Shown piece by piece: positions 54,371-62,408 of a DNA stretch of 64,000 nt. The first letter of the stretch is position 1. Every line of letters starts with the position of its first letter. Made by a program: the position numbers and the translations under genes. The stretch spans positions 1 to 64,000 of the forward strand of contig CAWEBX010000010.1 of assembly GCA_963807355.1 (NCBI GenBank). The letters run 5' to 3'. The DNA comes from Nitrobacter sp963807355 (GTDB taxonomy: Bacteria; Pseudomonadota; Alphaproteobacteria; Rhizobiales; Xanthobacteraceae). The notes beneath the pieces were generated by a model. The model had not been told where the DNA came from. It saw only the letters and a program-made list of their open reading frames with translations, and searched no databases.

Positions 54371-55618
54371 ATGAGTGAGGCGGAGCAGGGCAAATCCATC
54401 GGAATGGCGGAACTGAAGGCTGCCGCCGCTCGGCTCGCCGGACGAGTGATTCGTACGCCGCTGGTTCATTCGCGCACGCTGTCCGAAATCACCGGGGCCG
54501 AGGTCTGGCTCAAGCTGGAAAATCAGCAGTTCGTCGCCTCTTTCAAGGAACGCGGCGCGGCCAACAAGCTCCTCACGCTGTCGGCAGACGAGGCGCGGCG
54601 CGGCGTCATCGCCATGTCCGCCGGCAACCACGCCCAGGGCGTTGCCTATCACGCTCATAATCTCGGAATCGCCGCCACGATCGTGATGCCGAAATCAACG
54701 CCTTTTGTGAAGGTGTCGCGAACCAGGAAGCTCGGGGCGCGGGTGCGGCTCGAGGGCGAAATGCTGGCGGAGTCCGCCGCGTTTGCCCGGCAACTGGCCG
54801 CGGACGAAAATCTTGTCTTTGTCCATCCCTACAACGATCCGGCCGTGATCGCCGGGCAGGGCACGGTGGCGCTCGAGATGCTGGAAGATCAGCCGGCGCT
54901 CGATTGTATCCTTACGCCCGTCGGTGGCGGCGGACTGGTCGCGGGTTGCGCGATCGCGGCGTCGGGTCATACGTCGGCTGTCGAGGTGATCGGCGTCGAA
55001 GTGGAGTCGTACGCTGCCGTGGCGCAGCATCTCGCCGGGCATCCGATCTCGGTCGGCGGCGCGACCATCGCCGAAGGCATCGCGGTGCGCGATGTCGGTT
55101 CGCTGCCGCTGGCGATCCTGCGCGAGTACGGCATCGAGGTGATGACGGTCGCGGAGCGTTTGATCGAGAAGGCCGTCATCCAGATGCTGGAGATCGAGAA
55201 GACCGTGACGGAAGGTGCGGGCGCGGCCGCGCTTGCGGCGCTGATGAGCGATCCCGGGCGGTTCGTCGGGCGCAAGATCGGATTGATCGTCTCCGGCGGT
55301 AACATCGATACGCGGACGCTTGCAAATGTGTTGATGCGCGGGCTGGTGCGCGACGGCCGGCTGATCGATCTCGTCGTGGAGATTTCTGACAAGCCCGGAG
55401 CGCTGGCCGAACTCGCATGCGTCATTGCCGAACTCCGTGGCAACATCGTCGAGGTGCAGCACCAGCGTCTGTTCAGCGCTTTGTCCGCCAACATGACCGA
55501 GGTCGAGCTGGTGATCGAGGCGCAGGACACCGCGCACGGCAGCGCCATCGTCGCCGGCCTGGAAGCCAAAGGCGTGAGAGCGCGCCGCCGCGACCGGCTG
55601 GTGCTATCAAGGGATTGA
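54371..55618 (+). CDS. ilvA: Threonine ammonia-lyase (catabolic/biosynthetic type) with ACT domain
   Basis: The 415-residue PLP enzyme has the PLP Lys59 in NQQFVASFKERGAANKL and the Gly-rich PLP-phosphate loop (VGGGGLVAGCA). A C-terminal ACT-like domain (about residues 330-410, LIDLVVEISDKPGALAELACVIAEL) is present. It converts threonine (and serine) to 2-oxobutanoate plus ammonia, feeding isoleucine synthesis. The single ACT domain matches the IlvA2/TdcB-like class; ilvA is used because both are used for this class, but tdcB is possible. It appears to have its own promoter and a separate transcript. Confidence 0.88.
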   Translation: MSEAEQGKSIGMAELKAAAARLAGRVIRTPLVHSRTLSEITGAEVWLKLENQQFVASFKERGAANKLLTLSADEARRGVIAMSAGNHAQGVAYHAHNLGIAATIVMPKSTPFVKVSRTRKLGARVRLEGEMLAESAAFARQLAADENLVFVHPYNDPAVIAGQGTVALEMLEDQPALDCILTPVGGGGLVAGCAIAASGHTSAVEVIGVEVESYAAVAQHLAGHPISVGGATIAEGIAVRDVGSLPLAILREYGIEVMTVAERLIEKAVIQMLEIEKTVTEGAGAAALAALMSDPGRFVGRKIGLIVSGGNIDTRTLANVLMRGLVRDGRLIDLVVEISDKPGALAELACVIAELRGNIVEVQHQRLFSALSANMTEVELVIEAQDTAHGSAIVAGLEAKGVRARRRDRLVLSRD

Positions 55619-55711
55619 GAACGCCATTACATTGGATCGTTGCGGCCTGCACCAGAACATGGAAGCGCATGGAGGCGTATCATACATGATGGACGTGCGG
55701 ACGACGGTCTG

Positions 55712-57559
55712 ATGCCCAGGATTTTCACCGATCCCGCCGCAATCGTTGATGACATCATCCGCGAGAACGGTTCTCGTCTGGTGGTGGGACTGCCGCTTGG
55801 GCTCGGCAAGGCCAATCACATCGTCAATGCGCTGTATCGCCGGGCGGAAGCCGATCGCAATCTCGACCTCACATTGTTCTCGGCGCTGACGCTCGAGAAG
55901 CCGAGCCCGTCGAACGAGCTGGAGAGAAGGTTCATCGCGCCAGTGATCGATCGCCTGTTCGGCGACTGGCCCGACCTCGATTACGCCGCCGCTTTGCATA
56001 AGGGCGCGTTGCCGCCGAACGTCAAGGTCACCGAGTTTTTCTTCCTGGCAGGAAAATGGCTGCGCAACACCTATGCCCAGCAACACTACATCGCCGCCAA
56101 TTACACTCATGCCGCATCCTATATCCTCGACCGCGGCCTCAACGTCATCACTCAACTCGTGGCGAAGCGCGTCGTCAACGGTGAGACGCGCTACAGTCTG
56201 AGCAGCAACACGGACACCACGCTCGACCTTCTGCGCGCCCGCGCTGCGGGCCGTGCGTCGTTCAAACTGGTGGGACAGGTCAACTCGCAATTGCCGTTCA
56301 TGCCAGGGGCAGGAGATTTGCCGGCCAGTGAGTTCAGCGCGGTCCTCGACAGCCCCGCCATCGACTTTCCGTTATTCGCGCCGCCGTCCGAGCCGGTATC
56401 CGACACCAAGTATGCTATCGGTTTGCACGCGGCCGGGCTGATCAAGGACGGCGGAAGTTTGCAGATCGGCATTGGCCAGACCGGTGATGCGTTGGCGCAA
56501 AGCCTGATCGTTCGTCACCGCGACAACGCGCGCTTTCGTGAGATCGCCGCACGGCTTGCGCCGGACCGTGCAATGGCGGAGACCGTGCCGTTTGCAACTG
56601 GCCTTTATGGCGTCAGCGAAATGGTTTTCGAGGCGTTTCTCGGGCTGATTAAAGCGGGCGTGTTGAAGCGCGAGATCGACGGTGCGGTGCTGCACGGCGC
56701 GTTCTTTTTGGGACCGCAATCGTTCTATCGCGCGTTGCGCGAGATGACGCCGGACGAGCGCGCCCGCATTCAAATGACAGCAGTGTCATTTACTAATGAA
56801 CTTTACGGCGATGAGGCCGCCAAGCGTCGCGCCCGCGTTGACGCACGCTTCGTCAACAACGCGATGATCGCAACCCTGATGGGAGCTGCGATCTCCGATG
56901 GTCTCGACAACGGTCAGGTGGTGAGCGGCGTCGGCGGACAATACAATTTCGTGGCGCAGGCTTTTGCGCTCGATGGCGCGCGCTCGATCCTCACTCTGGA
57001 ATCGACCAGACGAGAGAAAGGCGGCGTGGTGTCCAATATCCGCTGGACCTACGGCCATGCCACCATTCCGCGCCACCTGCGCGATATCGTAGTCACCGAA
57101 TATGGGGTGGCGGACCTGCGCGGAAAAGCCGATGCCGATGTGATCGCGGCGATGCTCAACGTAACGGACTCGCGTTTTCAGGACCAGTTGATGCGGCAGG
57201 CGATCGACGCCGGAAAACTGCCGCGCGATCATCGGATTCCCGCAGCGCATTGTGACAACACGCCGACGCGCATCGCCGCCGCGCTGAGCCCCGCGCGAAC
57301 GGCTGGACTGCTGCCATCGTTTCCGTTCGGCAGCGATTTCACCGAGATCGAGCAGCGGCTGATACCGGCGCTTGAATTCTTGCGCGACGCATCACGTTCG
57401 CCGTTGGCGCTCATCGGGTTGCTTATGGAAGGATTGCGTCCCGGCGATGCATCGGTGCAACCCGCGCTTGCGCGTATGGGGCTTGATCATCCGAATACGT
57501 TTTCGGACAGGCTTTATCGTGCGCTTCTCAACGGCGCGCTGAAGGAGAGCAAGAAGTAA
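55712..57559 (+). CDS. Acetyl-CoA hydrolase/transferase family protein
   Basis: The 615-residue protein has two CoA-transferase-like halves. The C-terminal AcetylCoA_hyd_C-type domain contains VSGVGGQYNFVAQAFALDGARSI, RREKGGVVSNIRW and RDIVVTEYGVADLRGK. The family transfers CoA between acetate and another acid, or hydrolyses acyl-CoA; substrate cannot be told. It is longer than typical acetate CoA-transferases (about 430-500), through the N-terminal part. It follows ilvA by 93 bases. Its ATG at 55712 is preceded by no strong ribosome-binding site. Confidence 0.85.
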   Translation: MPRIFTDPAAIVDDIIRENGSRLVVGLPLGLGKANHIVNALYRRAEADRNLDLTLFSALTLEKPSPSNELERRFIAPVIDRLFGDWPDLDYAAALHKGALPPNVKVTEFFFLAGKWLRNTYAQQHYIAANYTHAASYILDRGLNVITQLVAKRVVNGETRYSLSSNTDTTLDLLRARAAGRASFKLVGQVNSQLPFMPGAGDLPASEFSAVLDSPAIDFPLFAPPSEPVSDTKYAIGLHAAGLIKDGGSLQIGIGQTGDALAQSLIVRHRDNARFREIAARLAPDRAMAETVPFATGLYGVSEMVFEAFLGLIKAGVLKREIDGAVLHGAFFLGPQSFYRALREMTPDERARIQMTAVSFTNELYGDEAAKRRARVDARFVNNAMIATLMGAAISDGLDNGQVVSGVGGQYNFVAQAFALDGARSILTLESTRREKGGVVSNIRWTYGHATIPRHLRDIVVTEYGVADLRGKADADVIAAMLNVTDSRFQDQLMRQAIDAGKLPRDHRIPAAHCDNTPTRIAAALSPARTAGLLPSFPFGSDFTEIEQRLIPALEFLRDASRSPLALIGLLMEGLRPGDASVQPALARMGLDHPNTFSDRLYRALLNGALKESKK

Positions 57560-57601
57560 ACACAGCGCCACCCTCGTCTCGCACCGAGCGATGACGCTAG
57601 G

Positions 57602-58381
57602 TCATCGGTTCTTGTTGTTCGGCTTGCGCTTCTCGATGAACGCCGCCATGCCTTCGGCGCGATCTTCCAGCGCGAAGGTCGAACGAAACAGGTCGCGCTC
57701 GACGTCCACGCCTTCCGACAGCGTCGTCTCGAAGGCGCGATTCACGGCGTTCTTGGCCATCGCTGCGGCAGGACGCGACATCGAAGCGATTTTTTTCGCC
57801 GCAGCCATCGCCTCGTCCATCAGTTTGTCAACGGGCACGACCCGGCTGACGAGGCCCGAGCGCTCCGCCTCGGCAGCGTCCATCATCCGGCCGGTGAGGC
57901 AGAGGTCCATCGCCTTCGCCTTTCCGATGGCGCGGGTCAGGCGCTGCGTGCCGCCGATGCCGGGAATGGTACCAAGCGTAATTTCGGGTTGGCCGAATGT
58001 CGCGGTGTCGGAGGCGATGATGATGTCGCACATCATGGCAAGCTCGCAGCCGCCGCCGAGCGCATAGCCGCTGACCGCAGCGATAGTGGGCTTGCGGCAG
58101 GTGGCGATGCGGTCGCCCCCTATCGCTTTGAAGTCCTCGTTGAACATGTCGATGAAGCTTTTCGGCTGCATCTCCTTGATGTCGGCGCCGGCGGCAAAAG
58201 CCTTTTCGTTGCCGGTGATCAGGATGCATCCGATTTCGCATTCGGCTTCGAATTCATCTACCGCAGCAGCGATTTCGCGAAGCACCGCGAACGACAGCGC
58301 ATTGAGCATTTTCGGGCGGTTCAATCTGATGACACCGACCTGGTCCTTACTCTCGACGATGATGTGCTCGAAACTGCGCAT
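57602..58381 (-). CDS. Enoyl-CoA hydratase (crotonase)
   Basis: The 259-residue crotonase has both catalytic Glu residues: Glu113 in GGGCELAMMCD and Glu133 in TFGQPEITLGTIPG. The oxyanion-hole segment is EKAFAAGADIKEM. It hydrates trans-2-enoyl-CoA in fatty-acid beta-oxidation. ATG 58381 gives the conserved N-terminus MRSFEHIIVE. It stands alone, convergent with the CoA-transferase gene, and is intact. Confidence 0.95.
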   Translation of the reverse strand: MRSFEHIIVESKDQVGVIRLNRPKMLNALSFAVLREIAAAVDEFEAECEIGCILITGNEKAFAAGADIKEMQPKSFIDMFNEDFKAIGGDRIATCRKPTIAAVSGYALGGGCELAMMCDIIIASDTATFGQPEITLGTIPGIGGTQRLTRAIGKAKAMDLCLTGRMMDAAEAERSGLVSRVVPVDKLMDEAMAAAKKIASMSRPAAAMAKNAVNRAFETTLSEGVDVERDLFRSTFALEDRAEGMAAFIEKRKPNNKNR

Positions 58382-58590
58382 GGTCCGTCCCGCGTTGTCA
58401 TTAGCCGGTCGTGAGGGAACGCGGCGGCTGACAATGTGCCTGCGGTCCAGTCGCGCCGCAAGCTTGCGGCAGCGAACACCAGGTCCACTCCATCAGCAGG
58501 TCAATACACGCCGGCTTGAGAGTCGGCCCGCCGTCGGGACGACGGATCATAAAGTTTCGGAGATCGGAATCCTGGTGGCCGTATGTCGGA

Positions 58591-59313
58591 TCAGGCCATA
58601 AACATCCGGGCGGCGGACCCGATCGTGAGCAAACCGCCGAAGGCGATGAAGATCTTGCCGATCAGAGAGGTATGGTTCCAGGCAGAGCTGTCGCTTGATG
58701 CCGCCTGGCCGGTATCGCCACTAGAGGGCGACGTGATGTCAATTGAGGCCAATGCTAGGCGAGGTGCGTCCTGATGGTTGTCGGCCAGGGCGCGGTCAAT
58801 TTCGTTGAGTTCATCGGAGGGAACGATATCCACGGGAGCCGCAAGGGAGGGGGTGTTGTCGGCATGTGGCGCTGCATCCCCCTGATTGGTAGCCAGCATC
58901 TTGCCGGCGCTATTGGCAAGTGCGTTCGCTTGGGTTTTTGGTGACTCGTCCTTGGACAAATCTTCCGTGGTGCCAGGGGAGATATCGGTGCTGGCGTTTG
59001 CGTTGGCGACTTTCGGCGGCAGCGGTATGTGCTTGTTGCTATCCTGGATTGCAGAGGCAGTTGATTCCTCCGCTTTTTTATCGGTTTTTGATTCGGGCTT
59101 GGTCGATTTCCGCGTGCGTGTGGCTTGCCGCTTGTGCGATGGGTGTTTGGCAAGTTTGCCGGACCTGACCGGCGCCACCGATTTTTCGGTATGGGCGGCG
59201 GCTACTCCGGTGGGTTCCGCCACGCTGTCTGTCGCGCGCATTGGCCCCGCGAAACCAAGTAAAAGTCCGGCTGCGATGATCAACGCCGAGCGCCCGCTAG
59301 CCCCAATGCTCAT
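58591..59313 (-). CDS. Exported protein with long disordered middle and C-terminal helix
   Basis: The 240-residue product has an N-terminal signal peptide (MSIGASGRSALIIAAGLLLG then FAGPMRATDS). A long Lys/Ser/Thr/Pro/Asp-rich low-complexity middle (about residues 35-205) is probably disordered. A C-terminal hydrophobic stretch (LIGKIFIAFGGLLTIGSAARMF) is probably a membrane helix. ATG 59313, preceded by GGGAGAAA, replaces a longer upstream frame. No known family is recognised. Neighbours on both sides are unrelated. Confidence 0.65.
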   Translation of the reverse strand: MSIGASGRSALIIAAGLLLGFAGPMRATDSVAEPTGVAAAHTEKSVAPVRSGKLAKHPSHKRQATRTRKSTKPESKTDKKAEESTASAIQDSNKHIPLPPKVANANASTDISPGTTEDLSKDESPKTQANALANSAGKMLATNQGDAAPHADNTPSLAAPVDIVPSDELNEIDRALADNHQDAPRLALASIDITSPSSGDTGQAASSDSSAWNHTSLIGKIFIAFGGLLTIGSAARMFMA

Positions 59314-59610
59314 GACGATTTCTCCCGGTTTATCGGTTCCCTGACCGGCAAAAGAAACGCCCGGAGTGGCCACACCGGGGCAAAAAAAGGGAATTTTTCG
59401 ACCACAAAGGCCAAATCGCGGTGAAACCACCAATATGAGGTGGCGGATGCCTGTTTTTGGCCTTGGGGCCCGCGGCAGGTGCGCCCGGTTATCGGTCTGG
59501 CTAGCCGTGTATCCCGGAAGAAGAAACCGGCTTTCGGATAAGGATCATGCTCGATCAAAGGATACGGGTATCGAAGATACGGCTAAAGATTAACGCAACT
59601 CTATCCGGTT

Positions 59611-60720
59611 CTAGCCGTCGCCCGTAGCGGCCGCTTGTTGCGTTCGATGAAAGCGCAGTACCTGCTGCGCAGTAGACTGGCGCAGACATTCATAGGTCTG
59701 CTTCGCGGCATTGATGTCCGTCATCTCGACGTGAGTCAGATCGCGGCGCATGTCGATGATGGTTTTCGCTGTTGCCCAGGAGAGGCCGCCTACCTTAGCC
59801 AGAATAAGTACTCCCTCGGTTTGGGATTCGATCATCATTTTTTCGGCGTCTGCGATCGAGACATTGGCGAGGCAGGCAATGGCGGCATTCGTTTCATCGA
59901 ACTTTCTGGCTTCCGCAAACGCAGCGACTTCTTGCTCGTCCAGCCGCCCATCTTCGTACAGCGACCTGACCAGCCCATGTGCGATCGTCGTTTCCCTGCT
60001 GATGGTCCCGGGCGCCGAGCGTGCTCGCCGCGTTACCTCGCTAACGACGACCGAAACGTCGTTTGCCAGATCTGGGTTAGCCGCCGCGAGACGCGCCCGC
60101 ACCGCGGCGGAGGCCTTCGCGATCAGCTTCAAATAGTGATGCCGCGGGATCGACCGCCGCATTCCGACGCAGGTCGCGATGTCGTCGTTGCCTTCGGCGC
60201 GTTCGACCAACTGCGTGAAGCCAAGCTCGGAAAAATCAGCGCCCGGATTGTTAACGGTGCTTTTGACGACTTCGTCGTTGCCTCGCTCGATCAGAACATC
60301 GGTGACCGCGACGCTTAAAACCCTCCGCGTGGAGATCGCCAGCAAATGAGCCTGGCTTTTGCTGCGGACGCTCTCGATAAGCACATCATCGCTGAGCCGC
60401 TCGGATTGCGACAGCACGGGTGCGGCGACTTCGATCAGATCGTCGAAGGCGAGGACGTGAATGATCTGCGGCGGAGCCTTTGCAACGGGAGCCAGGCGTC
60501 TGGCAAGCAGCGCTTTCGCCGAACTCTCGATGTGATGAATCAAGCAATTAAAAACGTCATCGAAGAGCGTGATTTGATCGTCGGAATAGTCGACCGTGTG
60601 GTTCAGGAAAAGGTCGGTGACTCGCTGCAGTGTTTCGATCCGCCGCGCGATTGTGCCATGGGTGAGAACGGTCTGGAGTTCCTCGAGCAGATTTGCCGAC
60701 CCCGCCGACTTGGAAAGCAT
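59611..60720 (-). CDS. DUF2336 family protein
   Basis: The 369-residue protein is alpha-helical with repeat-like segments and matches the DUF2336 family widely found in Alphaproteobacteria: FLNHTVDYSDDQITLFDDVFNCLI, DDLIEVAAPVLSQSERLSDD, and the C-terminal HVEMTDINAAKQTYECLRQ. No catalytic motif or signal peptide is visible, so it is probably cytoplasmic. In my recollection the family has no established function. It is divergent from the sigma-factor cluster across a 370-base gap. Confidence 0.85.
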   Translation of the reverse strand: MLSKSAGSANLLEELQTVLTHGTIARRIETLQRVTDLFLNHTVDYSDDQITLFDDVFNCLIHHIESSAKALLARRLAPVAKAPPQIIHVLAFDDLIEVAAPVLSQSERLSDDVLIESVRSKSQAHLLAISTRRVLSVAVTDVLIERGNDEVVKSTVNNPGADFSELGFTQLVERAEGNDDIATCVGMRRSIPRHHYLKLIAKASAAVRARLAAANPDLANDVSVVVSEVTRRARSAPGTISRETTIAHGLVRSLYEDGRLDEQEVAAFAEARKFDETNAAIACLANVSIADAEKMMIESQTEGVLILAKVGGLSWATAKTIIDMRRDLTHVEMTDINAAKQTYECLRQSTAQQVLRFHRTQQAAATGDG

Positions 60721-61089
60721 GGCTCTATCCTAGAGTTCTGCAGTGACGTTCCGATCGCGCTGATCCAGGATGGCTGCCGCGGCAGACCACTGCGGAATCG
60801 AGCGATCGGAGCCAAACTATTCAAATGGCCCGTCGATGAGTAGCTGGGCGGGGAATTTACGGCGAAAAGCCTTTAAGTTTGGTGTGTTTTTTTATCGGGA
60901 TGTGCCTCGGGCAGGTTGTTCCACACGGAACGCTGCTCTTTATCAGATACCCATGGCGCTTGCCCTTTTCGCCGATTCGGGCACAACCTAGCCGTGGCCG
61001 AACGGCTGATTGCTTGTAATTTGAGAAGATTTTACTTTGCCATTCGAACCTTCTTCCCCGCAAACCCGACCAATTCTACGAGACGGCAA
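60721..61089. other. Gene-free stretch before the ECF sigma operon
   Basis: It holds a dyad GTTCC-ACAC-GGAAC (60918-60931) and the divergent upstream regions of the DUF2336 and sigma genes. No -10-like GTT lies at the right distance from either GGAAC, so I do not call an EcfG promoter here. No coding frame is convincing. Confidence 0.5.
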
Positions 61090-61659
61090 GTGAGTACGAC
61101 TTAGGCGGCTTCCGATGAAGCTCTAATTGCCCGGATCGCTCAAGGCGACCGCCTCGCCATGCAGGTGCTGTACGGGCGTCATCACGTCAGGGTCTTTCGT
61201 TTTGGACTGAGACTCGTGCGGAACGAACAGATCGCCGAAGACCTTATCAGCGAGGTTTTTCTCGATGTGTGGCGTCAGGCCGGCAAATTCGAAGGGCGAT
61301 CCGCGGTCTCCACCTGGTTGCTGGCAATTATGCGATTCAAAGCCCTCTCTGCGCTTCGCCGCAGGAAGGATGCCGAACTCGATGATGAGACGGCCAATGA
61401 AATCGAGGATCAATCCGACGATCCGGAGGTGACGGTACAGAAGAAGGATACGGGAAACGCGCTCCGCAAGTGTCTGATGCAGCTTTCAGCCGAGCACCGA
61501 GAGATCGTCGATCTCGTCTACTACCACGAGAAATCGGTGGAAGAGGTCGCTGAGATTGTCGGAATACCCGAGAACACTGTTAAGACGCGACTGTTCTACG
61601 CGCGCAAGAAACTGGCCGGTCTGCTGAAGGCAGCCGGAATCGAACGAGGTTGGCCATGA
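61090..61659 (+). CDS. ECF RNA polymerase sigma factor (sigma-24 type), with early in-frame stop
   Basis: Region 2 reads AEDLISEVFLDVWRQAGKFEG with the upstream QVLYGRHHVRVFRFGLRL, and region 4 reads LSAEHREIVDLVYYHEKSVEEVAEIVGIPENTVKTRLFYARKKL. A GTG at 61090 gives M-S-T-T, then TAG at 61102-61104, then AASDEALIARIAQGDRLAMQ, which is the expected family N-terminus. The TAG probably replaces CAG (Gln). If the stop is real, translation could restart only at ATG 61159, losing about 20 residues of region 1.2/2. It overlaps the anti-sigma gene (ATGA). Confidence 0.85.
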
Positions 61660-62348
61660 CAGCGGCGAAGAGGGTCACGGACGACGAGCCTGGAGATGTC
61701 GAGGCGCTGCTACCGTGGCATGCTGCCGGCACGCTGAGCACGCGTGACATACGCCGGGTTGAGGAAGCGCTCGCGCGCGATCCCGATTTGGCGAAGCAAT
61801 ATGCGGTGATCCGGGATGAATATGTTGAAACCATTTCACTCAATGAAAGCCTCGGCGCTCCGTCTGTAGGCGCGCTGCAAAAACTGTTCGCCGCAATCGA
61901 CGCCGAGCCGGCACTGAGCGTTCCGATAGCGCGCCTCGGCCTGTGGGCGCGGGTTTCGCAGTTCTTTAGCGACCTGTCGCCGCGCACATTGGCGGCGGCC
62001 GGTGCGGTCGGAGCGCTCGTGGTTGTGCTCCAGGCCGGCGTGATCGCCGCGATGCTGACGAAGGACGATGGCGGCCAATCGTTTCGCACAGCGTCTCACA
62101 GCGCGCCGGATGCACCATTGACCCGCGGACTGGCCGTGGAAGCGGGACCGAAGGCGTTGGTACGGTTCGCGCCGGATGCGCGCATGTCCGACATTAGTAC
62201 TTTCCTGGACACCTACCAGGCCACGATTGTTTCGGTGTCCCGCAACGGCCTGTTCCAGTTGCGCTTCGATCAGCACAAGGATTTTCCTGGCCTGTTGGGC
62301 AAGCTCCAGAGCGAAGCGATCGTCAATCTGGCGGTTCCTGCCGAGTAG
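61656..62348 (+). CDS. Anti-sigma factor, membrane bound
   Basis: The 230-residue protein has an N-terminal anti-sigma-like segment (DVEALLPWHAAGTLSTRDIRRVEEALARDPDLA), but without the zinc-binding H-x3-C-x2-C motif. One membrane helix follows at about residues 112-135 (LAAAGAVGALVVVLQAGVIAAML), then a periplasmic domain. It should sequester the cognate ECF sigma factor until an envelope signal triggers release. Its ATG overlaps the sigma stop. The subtilisin-like gene follows 60 bases on. Confidence 0.85.
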   Translation: MTAAKRVTDDEPGDVEALLPWHAAGTLSTRDIRRVEEALARDPDLAKQYAVIRDEYVETISLNESLGAPSVGALQKLFAAIDAEPALSVPIARLGLWARVSQFFSDLSPRTLAAAGAVGALVVVLQAGVIAAMLTKDDGGQSFRTASHSAPDAPLTRGLAVEAGPKALVRFAPDARMSDISTFLDTYQATIVSVSRNGLFQLRFDQHKDFPGLLGKLQSEAIVNLAVPAE

Positions 62349-62408
62349 TGGACGTGAACTTTTTCTGACCGCACTCGGTTTCCGCTTTGCGGCGCCAGGG
62401 GAGCCACA

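Noticed and set aside
60918..60931. EcfG-type promoter at the GTTCC-ACAC-GGAAC dyad before the sigma gene
   Set aside because: No CGTT-like -10 lies 16-17 bases from either GGAAC on the proper side, so only a palindrome can be claimed.
41956..61104. UAG or UAA as a sense codon (recoding) in this organism
   Set aside because: Only three sites were seen, all at Gln positions, while other genes in the same part end with TAG or TAA. Single C-to-T changes or errors are simpler.
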